Of a stretch of DNA of 64,000 nt, positions 53,181-62,703 are shown in pieces. This DNA is from Sphingomonas gei (lineage in GTDB: Bacteria; Pseudomonadota; Alphaproteobacteria; Sphingomonadales; Sphingomonadaceae), in the NCBI RefSeq assembly GCF_004792685.1, contig NZ_SRXT01000005.1, positions 248,001 through 312,000 on the forward strand, written 5' to 3'. The first letter of the stretch is position 1. Every line of letters begins with the position of its first letter. The notes beneath the pieces were generated by a model. That model was not told where the DNA came from and searched no databases. It saw nothing but the letters and a program-made list of their open reading frames with translations. The position numbers and the translations under genes were made by a program.

Positions 53181-53585
53181 TCCAAACTCTCCAAAAGCTA
53201 TCGGGACCCAGCATAGGGGCATCGCGACGGCTATCCAAGTGTGTCAGTTAAATAGGACACTTCGGGGCGATCGCAACCATGTGGCTTCGCGCGGATATCA
53301 AGGGGTTGGCGGCGCTCGTATCCCGGGGTCGATTCGGCCCTTGCAATGTAGGATTTCGTTTGCTGGAATGAATGCGCTGCCGCCCGTCGGGCCGCTCTTT
53401 GACAATATGGATGCCGACCGGAATCCAAGCGCGTATTGGCCGGACCTGTGTGAATTCCGGGGTGGGCCGTCCGTTGTGGGAACATGCGCGATAGTGTGAC
53501 CCTGGTGTGACCTTCGGTTCGCAAGGTGCGCGCGGCGCGATCGCATTCGCCTTGATCCCGAGGGACTTCTAATCGAGTCCTGACT
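53181..53585. other. 405-bp gap with no supported gene
   Basis: Between telA (minus) and the FMN reductase 3' end. It is somewhat less GC-rich than its surroundings. An imperfect inverted repeat AAGTGT / ACACTT lies at 53237-53262, 57 bp upstream of telA, and two GTGTGACC direct repeats at about 53492-53514. TTGACA occurs at 53399 without a convincing -10 box. Only short frames are present. A small RNA cannot be excluded. Confidence 0.4.
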
Positions 53586-54158
53586 CTAATCCGCGTTGCG
53601 CGCAGCCTTCAGCGCCTTTCCCCACCACGCCAGCTCGTCGAACAAGTGCCGGGTCCAGCGCAAATCCTTGTCGTCGCCGGCGAATACGCCTTCCTTCACC
53701 TTGCCCCACACCCCCATGATGTGGACCGACGCTTCGAGCGGCGCCATCTGGAGCTCGCGTGCGATGCAGGTCAGCTGCTCGATCGAGCGCGCGGCGCCAT
53801 TGCCGCCATAACCGAGAAAGGTCACCGGCTTGCGGTTCCACTCGGCATAGACGAAGTCGAGCGCGTTCTTGAGCACCGCCGGGGGCCCGTGATTATATTC
53901 GGGGCAGATAAGGATGTAGCCGTCGGCCGATGCGACCTTTTTGGCCCAGCGGATCTGCAGCGGATCGGAATAGTGGCCTGCCGCCGGGGGCTTGGCGAAA
54001 GGATAAAAGGGCAGGTTCCAGTCTTTCAGGTCAACCAGCTCGCAGGCGAGGCCCTCGCGTTCGGCAGCCTTTTCGACTACCCAGTTGGCGACCGGCTCGG
54101 CCATGCGCCCCTCGCGGACGCTGCCCAGGATGACGAGGATGTTGAGGGGTTCGGTCAT
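53586..54158 (-). CDS. NADPH-dependent FMN reductase family protein
   Basis: A 190-aa flavodoxin-fold reductase. ILGSVREGRMAEPVANWVVE (flavin phosphate loop S-x-R-x-x-R/S) begins the protein, and ICPEYNHGPPAVLKNALDF and GYGGNGAARSIEQL are the conserved active-site segments of ChrR/ArsH-like quinone reductases. ATG at 54158. Probable roles are quinone, chromate or azo reduction; not determined by context. Confidence 0.92.
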   Translation of the reverse strand: MTEPLNILVILGSVREGRMAEPVANWVVEKAAEREGLACELVDLKDWNLPFYPFAKPPAAGHYSDPLQIRWAKKVASADGYILICPEYNHGPPAVLKNALDFVYAEWNRKPVTFLGYGGNGAARSIEQLTCIARELQMAPLEASVHIMGVWGKVKEGVFAGDDKDLRWTRHLFDELAWWGKALKAARNAD

Positions 54159-54254
54159 GGTTTCATCCGTAGCGGCGCTTGCTCTTCCCGCAACGCACAA
54201 ATTGCGCTAAAGGCGCCCGCGAAACCGCACCTTTGCGGCAATCAGGATATACGC

Positions 54255-56078
54255 ATGAACCTCCGCAACGTGGCGATCATCGCCCACGTCGATCACGGCA
54301 AGACCACGCTCGTCGACCAGCTCTTCCGCCAGTCCGGCACGTTCCGCGACAACCAGCGGATCGAAGAAAGAGCCATGGATTCCAATGATTTGGAAAAAGA
54401 GCGGGGCATCACGATTCTCGCCAAGTGCACCAGCGTCGACTGGGAAGGCACGCGGATCAACATCGTCGACACGCCCGGCCACGCCGATTTCGGCGGCGAG
54501 GTCGAACGGATCCTGTCGATGGTCGATGGCGTGATCCTGCTGGTCGATTCTTCCGAAGGCGCGATGCCGCAGACCAAGTTCGTCACCGGCAAGGCGCTCG
54601 CGCTCGGGCTGCGTCCGATCGTGGTGGTCAACAAGGTCGATCGTCCCGACGAGCGCATCCAGGAAGTGCTCGACGAAGTGTTCGACCTGTTCGTCAGCCT
54701 CGAGGCGAGCGACGAGCAGCTCGACTTCCCGGTGCTCTACGCCTCGGGCCGCAACGGCTATGCCAATGTCAGCCCCGACGCGCGCGAAGGCACGCTGGCG
54801 CCCTTGTTCAACAAGATCGTCGAGCACATCCCGGCGCCTTCCGCCGATCCCGACGGCCCGTTCAAGTTCCTCGTCACCTTGCTCGACCGCGACAATTTCC
54901 TCGGCCGCATCCTGACCGGCCTGGTCTTCTCGGGCTCGGTCAAGACCAACCAGCAGATCCACGCCCTCGATAATGACGGCAAGATCGTCGAGACCGGCCG
55001 CGCCTCCAAGATCATGACCTTCCGCGGGCTCGAGCGCGTGCCGACCGAAGAGGCGCAGGCGGGCGACATCATCAGCCTCGCCGGGCTGACCACCGCGACG
55101 GTCTCGAACACGATCTGCGACCCCTCGGTCTCCGAGCCGCTCCACGCCCAGCCGATCGATCCGCCGACGCTGTCGATGCGCTTCGCGGTCAACGATTCGC
55201 CGATGGCGGGCCGCGAGGGCACCAAGGTGACCAGCCGGATGATCCGCGACCGCCTGTTCCGCGAAGCCGAGAGCAATGTCGCGATCAAGGTCACCGAAGC
55301 CGACGATCGCGATTCGTACGAAGTCGCCGGCCGCGGCGAGCTCCAGCTCGGCGTGCTGATCGAGACGATGCGCCGCGAGGGCTTCGAGCTCGGCATCAGC
55401 CGTCCGCGCGTGCTGTTCGGCACCGACGAGGACGGCAAGAAGACCGAGCCATACGAGACCGTGATCATCGACGTCGACGAGGAATATTCGGGCACGGTCG
55501 TCGAGAAGATGAACATCCGCAAGGCCGAGATGACCGACATGCGGCCCTCGGGCGGCGGCAAGACCCGGATCACCTTCTCAGCGCCTTCGCGTGGGATGAT
55601 CGGCTATCACGGCGAGTTCCTGTCGGACACGCGCGGCACCGGGATCATGAACCGGCTGTTCGAGAAGTATGGTCCGCACAAGGGCCAGATCGAAGGCCGC
55701 AAGAACGGCGTGCTGATCTCGAACGGCTCGGGCGAGGCCAACAGCTACGCGCTCGGCCCGCTCGAGGAGCGCGGCATCCTGTTCGTCGGGCACGGCGAGG
55801 CGCTCTATGAGGGCATGGTAGTCGGCGAGAACGCCAAGCCGGACGACCTCGAAGTCAATCCGATGAAGGCGAAGCAGCTCACCAACTTCCGCGCATCGGG
55901 CGGCAAGGACGATGCGATCCGCCTCACGCCGCCGAAAAAGATGACGCTCGAGCAGGCGATCGCCTATATCGACGACGACGAGATGGTCGAGGTTACGCCG
56001 AAGTCGATCCGGTTGCGCAAGCGCTTCCTCGATCCGAATGAGCGCAAGCGCGCCAGCCGGGCGAAGCAGGCCGCCTGA
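54255..56078 (+). CDS. typA: Translational GTPase TypA/BipA
   Basis: A 607-aa ribosome-associated GTPase acting in late 50S assembly and stress adaptation. G1 [12 protein letters not shown] near residue 10, G3 [15 protein letters not shown]4 [11 protein letters not shown], then EF-Tu-like beta-barrel, EF-G domain III/V-like and the TypA C-terminal domain with [17 protein letters not shown] (here [13 protein letters not shown]) motif. ATG at 54255 follows AGGATAT. Terminator at 56096. Confidence 0.98.
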   Translation: MNLRNVAIIAHVDHGKTTLVDQLFRQSGTFRDNQRIEERAMDSNDLEKERGITILAKCTSVDWEGTRINIVDTPGHADFGGEVERILSMVDGVILLVDSSEGAMPQTKFVTGKALALGLRPIVVVNKVDRPDERIQEVLDEVFDLFVSLEASDEQLDFPVLYASGRNGYANVSPDAREGTLAPLFNKIVEHIPAPSADPDGPFKFLVTLLDRDNFLGRILTGLVFSGSVKTNQQIHALDNDGKIVETGRASKIMTFRGLERVPTEEAQAGDIISLAGLTTATVSNTICDPSVSEPLHAQPIDPPTLSMRFAVNDSPMAGREGTKVTSRMIRDRLFREAESNVAIKVTEADDRDSYEVAGRGELQLGVLIETMRREGFELGISRPRVLFGTDEDGKKTEPYETVIIDVDEEYSGTVVEKMNIRKAEMTDMRPSGGGKTRITFSAPSRGMIGYHGEFLSDTRGTGIMNRLFEKYGPHKGQIEGRKNGVLISNGSGEANSYALGPLEERGILFVGHGEALYEGMVVGENAKPDDLEVNPMKAKQLTNFRASGGKDDAIRLTPPKKMTLEQAIAYIDDDEMVEVTPKSIRLRKRFLDPNERKRASRAKQAA

Positions 56079-56095
56079 GAGGTTTTGAGAGTATG

Positions 56096-56125
56096 AAAGC
56101 GCCGGGGGAGACCCCGGCGTTTTTG
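56096..56125 (+). terminator. Rho-independent terminator of typA
   Basis: CGCCGGGG / CCCCGGCG stem with GAGA tetraloop at 56108-56111, flanked by A-T pairs, followed by TTTTTG and more T. It is the best intrinsic terminator in the window. Confidence 0.95.
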
Positions 56126-56528
56126 TTTGTGCTGGCGGCGATTGGATTGCGGCCTGGAGTCGATCCCGCCTAAATTGAAGCAGGTCAGTTCCCCTGCGAA
56201 AGCAGGGGCCCAGGAGCCCGGAGCGCCCCGCTTGTGACCCTGGACGGGAACAAGAATCAGCTACATGAAACTGACACTGGCGCCTTTCGTCGGAGTTCGC
56301 GCTCGACTTTAGCCCGCCGCCTCGCCCTCGCGTGCGCAAGAACTGCGGAGACTTGATCCGCCGCTGCTCGTCGTCGCCCGGGCTCTGACGAATAATCGCC
56401 TGGCTTCAAGGGGTTGCCCTGAGGCCGATCTTACCAACCCCTTAACCTCGCGCGCCCACCCCGAAAGGCACGGACGATCGTCCCCGAGACTGGGGGGCGG
56501 GCACCATTTCAGACAGGGCAATGAACCA
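56126..56528. other. 403-bp gap with half of a family C repeat
   Basis: Between typA terminator and the Tad operon. It holds a solitary family C half element at 56191-56214 (CCCCTGCGAAAGCAGGGGCC) and a fragment like its partner at about 56234 (GTGACCCTGG). The final 80 bases, with CAGGGCAATGAACCA before the GTG, presumably hold the tad promoter. No gene seen. Confidence 0.5.
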
Positions 56529-58382
56529 GTGCGACCAAGAACCTTTCTGGGGCGCTTGGCCCGCGACGAGCGAGGCAGCACCCTCGCCATGGCCGCGGCG
56601 TTCATAATCCCGCTGGCGGCATTTGCGGGCTCTGCGATCGATGTCGGTCGCCTCTACGTGGTGAAGGGCCGGCTGCAGCAGGCCTGCGATGCCGGCGTGC
56701 TCGCGGGCCGCAAGTCGATGACCGACACCTCTCCGTCGACGCCGTTGGACAGCGTTGCATCGGCGCAGGCGCAATCCTTCTTCGTCAATAATTTTCGCGC
56801 CGGCTGGTTCGGCACTTCGAATGTGGCCTTCGCCCCGAGCAAGACCGCGGACAGCCAGGTCGCCGGTACGGCTGCCGCCACCGTGCCGCTCACCCTGATG
56901 GCGATCTTCGGGAACCCCTCGCAGACGATATCGGTCAGCTGCGAGGCGCGATACGACATCGCGGATGCAGACATCATGCTCGTGCTGGATACTACCGGGT
57001 CAATGGCATGCCTGACTTCGGATGGAACGGCCGGGTGTAGCCAGGCGGTCGCCAGCTACACGCGTGCGGACGGCACCACCGGCTATTATGTCACCGAAAA
57101 ATCGGGCTCGAAGCTTTCCGGGCTGCGGTCTGCGGTGCTCACATTCTACGACACCTTGATGGCGAACGTCGATAGCGCGACGCACATCCGCTATGGCTTC
57201 GTCCCCTACACCTCGACGGCCAATGTCGGGCGTCTGCTTCCGTCGACATCCTTCGTCACGACCTGGAGCTATCAGACCCGAAAGATAGCGGGCGACGCCA
57301 ATAACGGGTCGGCGACGTCGGCCACCTCGGGCAATACCAGCCAAAACACTTGCAATGGCTATGCCGGCCGCGTTCCGAGCGGGACCAACGCCTTCACGAC
57401 TTCGGGCACTGCGACGGTCAGGACGGTGAGCTGGTCGACGGGCAGCGGCGGATACTGCACCGTTTACAGCCAGCCGGTGAAACCGCTGTGGAGCTATGGC
57501 AAATGGCCGCTCGACGTGAGCCAATATGTCGCTGGCAACGCCGTGGACGACCCGAGCAAGATCACCGCCGCGACGTCCACGTGGCAAGGGTGCATCGAGG
57601 AACGCGACACCACTGCGTCGTCCAGCTTCAGCGCGGCCAGTCTGCCGGCGGATCTCGATCCGGACCTTCCGGCGACGACCGATGCGACCAGATGGCGGCC
57701 GATGTGGCCGGACGTCATCTATTATCGCGGCTCGAGCATGAACCCGGTCAGCGACAGCGGCTCCAGCACCAATCCCTATGGCGATACGACGAGCACGACG
57801 GGGCTTGCCGCTTTCACGAGCATGCAGCTCTACAACAATATCGCACTGGGCTATGTCTCGTGCGGAAAGCCCGCGCAGCGCCTGGCGACGATGGCGCGTG
57901 CCGATGTCTCGGCGTACCTGAACTCGGTCGATTTCAAGGCGCAGGGCGGCACCTACCACGATACGGGGATGATCTGGGGCACGCGCCTGTTATCGCCGAC
58001 TGGGCTGTTTGCCGCCGATACTAGCGCCTGGCCCGGGCGCAATGCGCCGAACCGCTACATCGTCTTCATGACCGACGGCGACATGGCGCCGAACCAGAAC
58101 ATCTACGGCATGTACGGGCTGGAATATTACGACAAGCGCGTGACGGGGGGCAGCTATTCGAACGACGAAACCTACCACAATGCGCGGTTCGTCGCGGAAT
58201 GCGGCGCAGCAAAGACACGCGGCATCACGGTCTTCGTGATCAGCTTCGGGCAGACGCTCACCCCCGAGCTCACGTCCTGTGCCACCCCCGGCCAGGCTTA
58301 TTATGCGAGCGACAACACCGCCTTGACCAATGCGTTTCGGGCGATCGCCGACCAGGTCGCGATGCTGCGAATTTCGAAGTGA
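56529..58382 (+). CDS. TadG-like pilus assembly protein with von Willebrand A domain
   Basis: A 617-aa exported protein. N-terminal TadE/TadG anchor (DERGSTLAMAAAFIIPLAA then FAGSAIDVGRLYVVKGRLQQ) leads to a VWA domain from DIMLVLDTTGSM (MIDAS) at residue about 148 to the end, with FMTDGD as second metal segment. A long Ser/Thr/Gly-rich region with Cys residues lies between, probably surface exposed. GTG start at 56529. First of three overlapping genes; no cpaA-F, tadA-C or flp gene is in the window, so pilus function here is inferred. Confidence 0.9.
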   Translation: MRPRTFLGRLARDERGSTLAMAAAFIIPLAAFAGSAIDVGRLYVVKGRLQQACDAGVLAGRKSMTDTSPSTPLDSVASAQAQSFFVNNFRAGWFGTSNVAFAPSKTADSQVAGTAAATVPLTLMAIFGNPSQTISVSCEARYDIADADIMLVLDTTGSMACLTSDGTAGCSQAVASYTRADGTTGYYVTEKSGSKLSGLRSAVLTFYDTLMANVDSATHIRYGFVPYTSTANVGRLLPSTSFVTTWSYQTRKIAGDANNGSATSATSGNTSQNTCNGYAGRVPSGTNAFTTSGTATVRTVSWSTGSGGYCTVYSQPVKPLWSYGKWPLDVSQYVAGNAVDDPSKITAATSTWQGCIEERDTTASSSFSAASLPADLDPDLPATTDATRWRPMWPDVIYYRGSSMNPVSDSGSSTNPYGDTTSTTGLAAFTSMQLYNNIALGYVSCGKPAQRLATMARADVSAYLNSVDFKAQGGTYHDTGMIWGTRLLSPTGLFAADTSAWPGRNAPNRYIVFMTDGDMAPNQNIYGMYGLEYYDKRVTGGSYSNDETYHNARFVAECGAAKTRGITVFVISFGQTLTPELTSCATPGQAYYASDNTALTNAFRAIADQVAMLRISK

Positions 58383-58966
58383 TCCGCCTTTTCACATCGC
58401 TGCGCCGCGACAGTCGCGGCGCGGCGCTCATCGAGTTCGCGATCATCTCGCCCGTGTTCCTCACGGTCATCATGGGATTCGGTGAACTGAGCTACCAGGC
58501 ATATGTACGTGCCGTCCTGAGCGGCGCGATGCAGAAAGCCGGCCGCGATTCGACGATCCAGGGCGCCGGCGCCCGCACCGATGCGCTGGACCAGAAGGTC
58601 ATCGCAATGGTCCGGACCGTGGCCAAGAATGCGACATTTTCGTCGACGCGCAAGAATTACGCGCAGTTCGGGAATATTGCGCCCGAAGCCTTTACGGATG
58701 CGAACGCCAACGGGATTCGGGACGCCGGCGAGTGTTTCGGCGATATCAACGGCAACGGAATCTGGGATGCCGATCCCGGCAAGTCGGGGCAGGGCGGCGC
58801 CGGCGACGTCGCTGTCTATACCGTAACCATGACCTATCCGCGCCTGTTCCCCGTGGCAGGGTGGTTCGGATGGGGCAGCAACCAGACCCTGACGGCGACC
58901 ACCACGCTCAAGAACCAGCCTTACGCCTCCCAAGCGACGACAGCAGTCGCGAACATATGCACATGA
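58379..58966 (+). CDS. TadE-family pseudopilin-like protein with calcium-loop repeats
   Basis: A 195-aa protein with GTG start overlapping the TadG stop (GTGA). The TadE segment is SRGAALIEFAIISPVFLTVI (E5-like glutamate in the membrane helix, residues about 13-35). Residues 107-135 hold two dockerin-type/EF-like loops DANANGIRDAGE and DINGNGIWDADPG, an unusual feature for TadE and suggestive of Ca2+ binding on the cell surface. The rest is beta-rich. Confidence 0.87.
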   Translation: MIRLFTSLRRDSRGAALIEFAIISPVFLTVIMGFGELSYQAYVRAVLSGAMQKAGRDSTIQGAGARTDALDQKVIAMVRTVAKNATFSSTRKNYAQFGNIAPEAFTDANANGIRDAGECFGDINGNGIWDADPGKSGQGGAGDVAVYTVTMTYPRLFPVAGWFGWGSNQTLTATTTLKNQPYASQATTAVANICT

Positions 58967-59685
58967 GGCACAACGTGCGCCGCCGCGCCTTGCGAGAGCT
59001 GTGGAACGACCGTAGCGGCCTGGCACTGCTCGAATTCGCGCTCGTCCTGCCGATCCTGTTGTCGTTGGGTGGCTTCGGCGTGGAGGGCGCCAGTCTCGCA
59101 CTGGTCAATCTACGCGTCAGTCAAGTGGCGATGAACCTCGCCGACAACGCATCTCGCGTCGGCCTGGCGAGCCCGCTTGCCAAGACGCAGCTTCGCGAAG
59201 TCGACGTCAACGACGTCCTGCAGGCGGCGCGCCTTGAGTCCAGTGGCATCAATCTGACGACGAACGGCCGGATCACGCTATCCAGCCTCGAAAATATTCA
59301 ACAAAGCTACGACACCGCGCCAGTCCAGCGCATTCACTGGCAACGATGCGCCGGGCTGAAGGCCGGGACGGGGTACGACTCGACATATGGACGCACGACC
59401 GCGACCGCAGGGACCGACGCGACGTCCGGCAATGCCGGCGTGGCTTCGTCGGGCATGGGCGACAGCGGCGCCGCAGTCAGCGCCCCGCCAGCGTCGGGCG
59501 TCATGTTCGTCGAAGTCAACTACGACTATCAGCCGGTGTTTGGCTCGCTCTTCCAGAGCCTGTTCGCGACCAGGCGGATTCGATACGTCGCTTCGTTCAT
59601 CGTTCGCGACAAGCGGGATTATTCGCGGTTGTTCAATCCGGCTCCCGCGGCCGTCCGTTCGACGTGTGACCTCTACGCGAAGTAA
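58963..59685 (+). CDS. TadE-like pilus protein
   Basis: A 240-aa protein, third gene of the tad set, ATGA overlap with the previous one. The segment RSGLALLEFALVLPILLSLG is the membrane helix with the conserved Glu (TadE). Contains a low-complexity Thr/Ala/Gly stretch (residues about 140-175) and YDYQPVFGSLFQSLFATR near the end. No cleavage or glycosylation signal apparent. Another ATG six bases upstream is possible. Confidence 0.88.
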   Translation: MRHNVRRRALRELWNDRSGLALLEFALVLPILLSLGGFGVEGASLALVNLRVSQVAMNLADNASRVGLASPLAKTQLREVDVNDVLQAARLESSGINLTTNGRITLSSLENIQQSYDTAPVQRIHWQRCAGLKAGTGYDSTYGRTTATAGTDATSGNAGVASSGMGDSGAAVSAPPASGVMFVEVNYDYQPVFGSLFQSLFATRRIRYVASFIVRDKRDYSRLFNPAPAAVRSTCDLYAK

Positions 59686-59737
59686 GGTTTGCACCGGGGA
59701 TGCAGTTCCCGCCGAGGCCCGTCCGTTCTGGGAGGAC

Positions 59738-60139
59738 CTAATCACCTGCCATCTCCAGCAGCACCGCCCATTCCTGGTCGCGGACCGGAGTCACGCTGAG
59801 CCGCGACTGGCGGAGCATCTCGAGATCCTTGAGGCGGGGCTCTGCCTTGATATCGGGAAGCGGGACCGGCTTGGCCAGCTTCTCGATCGGCTTGACTGCG
59901 ACGCTGGCCCATTTGCCGTCGTCGCCATCGGGCTGCCAGGTGCGGGTGATCTCCATCACGCCGACCACGGCCTTTTCGGTGTTCGAATGGTAGAAGAAGG
60001 CGCGGTCGCCGGGCTGCATCTCTTTGAGGAAATTGCGCGCGGTATAGTTGCGCACCCCGTTCCATTCGGTGGCGCCGTCGCGGACGAGATCGTCCCACGA
60101 ATAGGCATCGGGTTCGGAGCGGAGGAGCCAATTCGCCAT
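59738..60139 (-). CDS. EVE domain-containing protein
   Basis: A 133-aa single-domain EVE (PUA-like/ASCH-related) protein: MANWLLRSEPDAYSWDDLV, EWNGVRNYTARNFLKEMQPGD, AFFYHSNTEKAVVGVMEITR and QEWAVLL. EVE proteins bind modified nucleobases such as 5-methylcytosine-type bases, and in bacteria occur alone as probable RNA-modification readers. Alone here, not fused to a restriction enzyme. Faces the small secreted gene at 60279 divergently. Confidence 0.93.
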   Translation of the reverse strand: MANWLLRSEPDAYSWDDLVRDGATEWNGVRNYTARNFLKEMQPGDRAFFYHSNTEKAVVGVMEITRTWQPDGDDGKWASVAVKPIEKLAKPVPLPDIKAEPRLKDLEMLRQSRLSVTPVRDQEWAVLLEMAGD

Positions 60140-60278
60140 GCCGCACCGGATAACCGGCTAAACGCGGGCTGAACACCCGATTCCGAACCCGTTCAGGCGT
60201 GGCGCGTTAAAGCTCCGGTCAAGCGCCGCGAATCGCGTTGTTTTCCGCCCACGGCGCGCTGTTTGAGAGGAGGAACAC

Positions 60279-60665
60279 ATGGCCAATTTGATCAAGAAGG
60301 CAGTGCTCGGCACCGTCCTCGGCGCCAGCGTGCTGACTGCGGTCGCGCCTACTGCCGAGGCGCAGCGCTATCGCAGTCGCTATCGCCACCATGACGATAC
60401 CGGAACCGCGATCGTCGCGGGGATCGCCGGGCTTGCGATCGGCGCGGCGCTGACCAGCGGAGACCGCGGCGGTCGCTACGACCGCTATGATGGATACGAT
60501 CGGCGCTATGACTATGACCGGCGCTATTATCGTCAGCGCGGTTATTATCCGACCAACGGCTATTATTATCGCGACTACGAACGGCGCGGCTGGGACGGGT
60601 GCCACACGCGGCGGGTGTGGGATCCCTATCTCGATCGGCCGGTGCGCGTGCGCTACTGCCGCTGA
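60279..60665 (+). CDS. Tyr/Arg-rich secreted protein with glycine-zipper-like segment
   Basis: A 128-aa protein. Signal peptide to AEAQ (residue 29), a short hydrophobic GTAIVAGIAGLAIGAALTSG (residues about 42-60, glycine-zipper pattern), then GGRYDRYDGYDRRYDYDRRYY and more Tyr/Arg repeats and a C-terminal GCHTRRVWDPYLDRPVRVRYC pair of cysteines. AGGAGG lies nine bases ahead of ATG. Resembles small envelope proteins of sphingomonads whose function is unknown. Confidence 0.8.
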   Translation: MANLIKKAVLGTVLGASVLTAVAPTAEAQRYRSRYRHHDDTGTAIVAGIAGLAIGAALTSGDRGGRYDRYDGYDRRYDYDRRYYRQRGYYPTNGYYYRDYERRGWDGCHTRRVWDPYLDRPVRVRYCR

Positions 60666-60749
60666 TCCGAGCAGCGCGTGAGACGAGCGGCGCGGGCTTC
60701 GGTCCGCGCCGCTCTTCGCATGTGCGGTCTTGGCGCTAGAATGGTGCGC

Positions 60750-62399
60750 ATGGGACATGATTCGCCAGCGCAACGACTCGATCCTTCAGACCCCTATCTG
60801 CGCGAGGGGCAGACTTTTCCGTCCTTGTCGGAGGAAATGGCGGCACGTGTCGCCGCGTTCGGCGCGGAAGAAGTGCTGGAGGATGGCGCGTTGCTGTTCC
60901 GGCGCGGGGATCGCAGCGTCGATTTCTTCCTGTGCCTGGGCGGCACGATCGAGATCGTCGACACCGATGTCGAGGGCCGCGAGGGCGTGGTCCACACGCA
61001 TGTCCCGCGCCAGTTCACCGGCGAGCTCGACTTGTTCAACGACCGGACGATCCTGGTGACGGGCCGCGCGCGCGGCGAGACGCGGGTGGTGCGCGTCGGG
61101 CGCGCCGAGTTCCGCCGGATGATGGCCGCCGAGCCCGATATCGGCGAGATCGTGATGCGCGCCTTCATCCTGCGGCGGGTCGGGATGCTGCTCCACGGGA
61201 CCGCCGGGGTGGCATTGGTCGGGCCGGCGCATGCTTCGGACACCGCGCGGATCGAGACCTTCCTGTCGCGCAACGCCTTGCCGCACCGGCGGATCGATAC
61301 CGAAGTCGACGCCGACGCGGCGGGGTTCCTCGAATGCTTTTCGCTGACCGATGCCGACTTGCCGGTGGTGGTCGCCGACGGACGGGCGCTGCGCAATCCG
61401 AGCAACGCCCAGCTCGCCGATGCGCTGGGGTTGGCCTCGGCGGTCGATCCGGAGCATGTCCACGACATCGCCGTAGTGGGCGCGGGGCCGGCGGGTTTGG
61501 CCTCGGCGGTCTATGGCGCGTCGGAGGGGCTCGATACGATCGTGATCGAATCGGTCGCGCCGGGCGGACAGGCGGGGACGAGCTCGAAGATCGAGAATTA
61601 TCTGGGCTTCCCGACGGGCATTTCAGGGCAGGCGCTGGCCGGGCGCGCGCAGGTCCAGGCGCAGAAATTCGGGGCGCGGCTGCTGGTGTCGCGCAGCGCC
61701 GCGGGGATCGACTGCGCGCATCGGCCGTACACGATCCGTCTTGACGACGGTGCGACGCTCAAGGCGCATACAGTGGTGGTCGCGACCGGCGCGCGCTATC
61801 GCAAGCTCGAATTGCCGCTGTATGCCGAGCTCGAGGGCAACGGCATCTATTACGCCGCGACCGCGATGGAAGCGGGGCTGTGCGCGGCGCAGACCGCGGT
61901 GGTAGTCGGCGGGGGAAATTCGGCCGGGCAGGCGGCGATCTATCTCGCGCGGACCGCCGGGCATGTCCACATGCTGGTGCGCGGGCCGGGGCTGGCGGCG
62001 ACGATGTCGCGCTATCTGATCGAGCGGATTGAGGCGTCGGACAAGATCACGCTCCACCCGTTCACCGAAGTGACCGAGCTGGAAGGCGACAAGCATCTGC
62101 GCGCGCTCAGCTGGACCGATCGGCAGAGCGGGGCGGTCGAGCGGCACCAGGTCGGGGCGTTGTTCGTGATGATCGGCGCGCAGCCCAACACCGACTGGCT
62201 CGACGGCTGCATCGAACTCGACAAGGCCGGGTTCGTGCTCACCGGATCGGGCGAGACCTTCTTTTGCTCGTCGACCCCGGGGATCTTCGCAGTGGGCGAT
62301 GTCCGCTCAGGATCGGTCAAGCGGGTCGCTTCGGGGGTAGGCGAAGGCTCGGTCGTGGTATCGGCGATCCACCGTTACCTTGAAAGCGTCGCGCAATAG
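60750..62399 (+). CDS. Cyclic nucleotide-binding domain fused to thioredoxin-reductase-like FAD oxidoreductase, no CxxC
   Basis: A 549-aa two-part protein. Residues about 30-150 are a cNMP-binding fold (FRRGDRSVDFFLCLGGTIEI, GELDLFNDRTILVTGRARGE); residues about 235-549 a TrxR-like FAD/NAD(P)H oxidoreductase with VVGAGPAGLASAVYG, GGQAGTSSKIENYLGFP, NAD-binding VVVGGGNSAGQAAIYLAR and GIFAVGDVR. The TrxR redox CxxC is absent (IYYAATAMEAGLC instead). This fusion family is known from many bacteria but without defined activity. ATG choice 60750 versus 60741 is uncertain. Confidence 0.87.
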   Translation: MGHDSPAQRLDPSDPYLREGQTFPSLSEEMAARVAAFGAEEVLEDGALLFRRGDRSVDFFLCLGGTIEIVDTDVEGREGVVHTHVPRQFTGELDLFNDRTILVTGRARGETRVVRVGRAEFRRMMAAEPDIGEIVMRAFILRRVGMLLHGTAGVALVGPAHASDTARIETFLSRNALPHRRIDTEVDADAAGFLECFSLTDADLPVVVADGRALRNPSNAQLADALGLASAVDPEHVHDIAVVGAGPAGLASAVYGASEGLDTIVIESVAPGGQAGTSSKIENYLGFPTGISGQALAGRAQVQAQKFGARLLVSRSAAGIDCAHRPYTIRLDDGATLKAHTVVVATGARYRKLELPLYAELEGNGIYYAATAMEAGLCAAQTAVVVGGGNSAGQAAIYLARTAGHVHMLVRGPGLAATMSRYLIERIEASDKITLHPFTEVTELEGDKHLRALSWTDRQSGAVERHQVGALFVMIGAQPNTDWLDGCIELDKAGFVLTGSGETFFCSSTPGIFAVGDVRSGSVKRVASGVGEGSVVVSAIHRYLESVAQ

Positions 62400-62416
62400 C
62401 GGCAAAGGGCCGGTCC

Positions 62417-62692
62417 ATGAGCGATACTCCTCCCGACCGCTTGTCGGTCAACCCGGGCAATCCCCACTTCCAGCGCGAGTTGCTGGAACGCGGCATCGGC
62501 ATCCGTTTCAAAGGCGTCGAGCGCCGCGACGTCGAGGAGTATTGCATCTCCGAAGGCTGGATCCGCGTCGCGCTGGGCAAGAAGATGGACCGCAAGGGCC
62601 AACCGCTGACGATCAAGCTGACCGGCGAAGTCGAGGCGTGGTTCGAGCGGCCTGCCGAAGGCGAGAGTGCGGCGGAAGACGCCGAGGGCTGA
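62417..62692 (+). CDS. DUF3297 protein
   Basis: A 91-aa cytosolic protein matching DUF3297: RLSVNPGNPHFQRELLERGI, GIRFKGVERRDVEEYCISEG then WIRVALGKKMDRKGQPLTIK and a variable acidic tail. Present in many proteobacteria; function unknown (glutathione-peroxidase neighbourhood in some). ATG at 62417, 17 bp after the oxidoreductase, probably same transcript. Confidence 0.92.
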   Translation: MSDTPPDRLSVNPGNPHFQRELLERGIGIRFKGVERRDVEEYCISEGWIRVALGKKMDRKGQPLTIKLTGEVEAWFERPAEGESAAEDAEG

Positions 62693-62703
62693 GGCGCCTT
62701 GTC

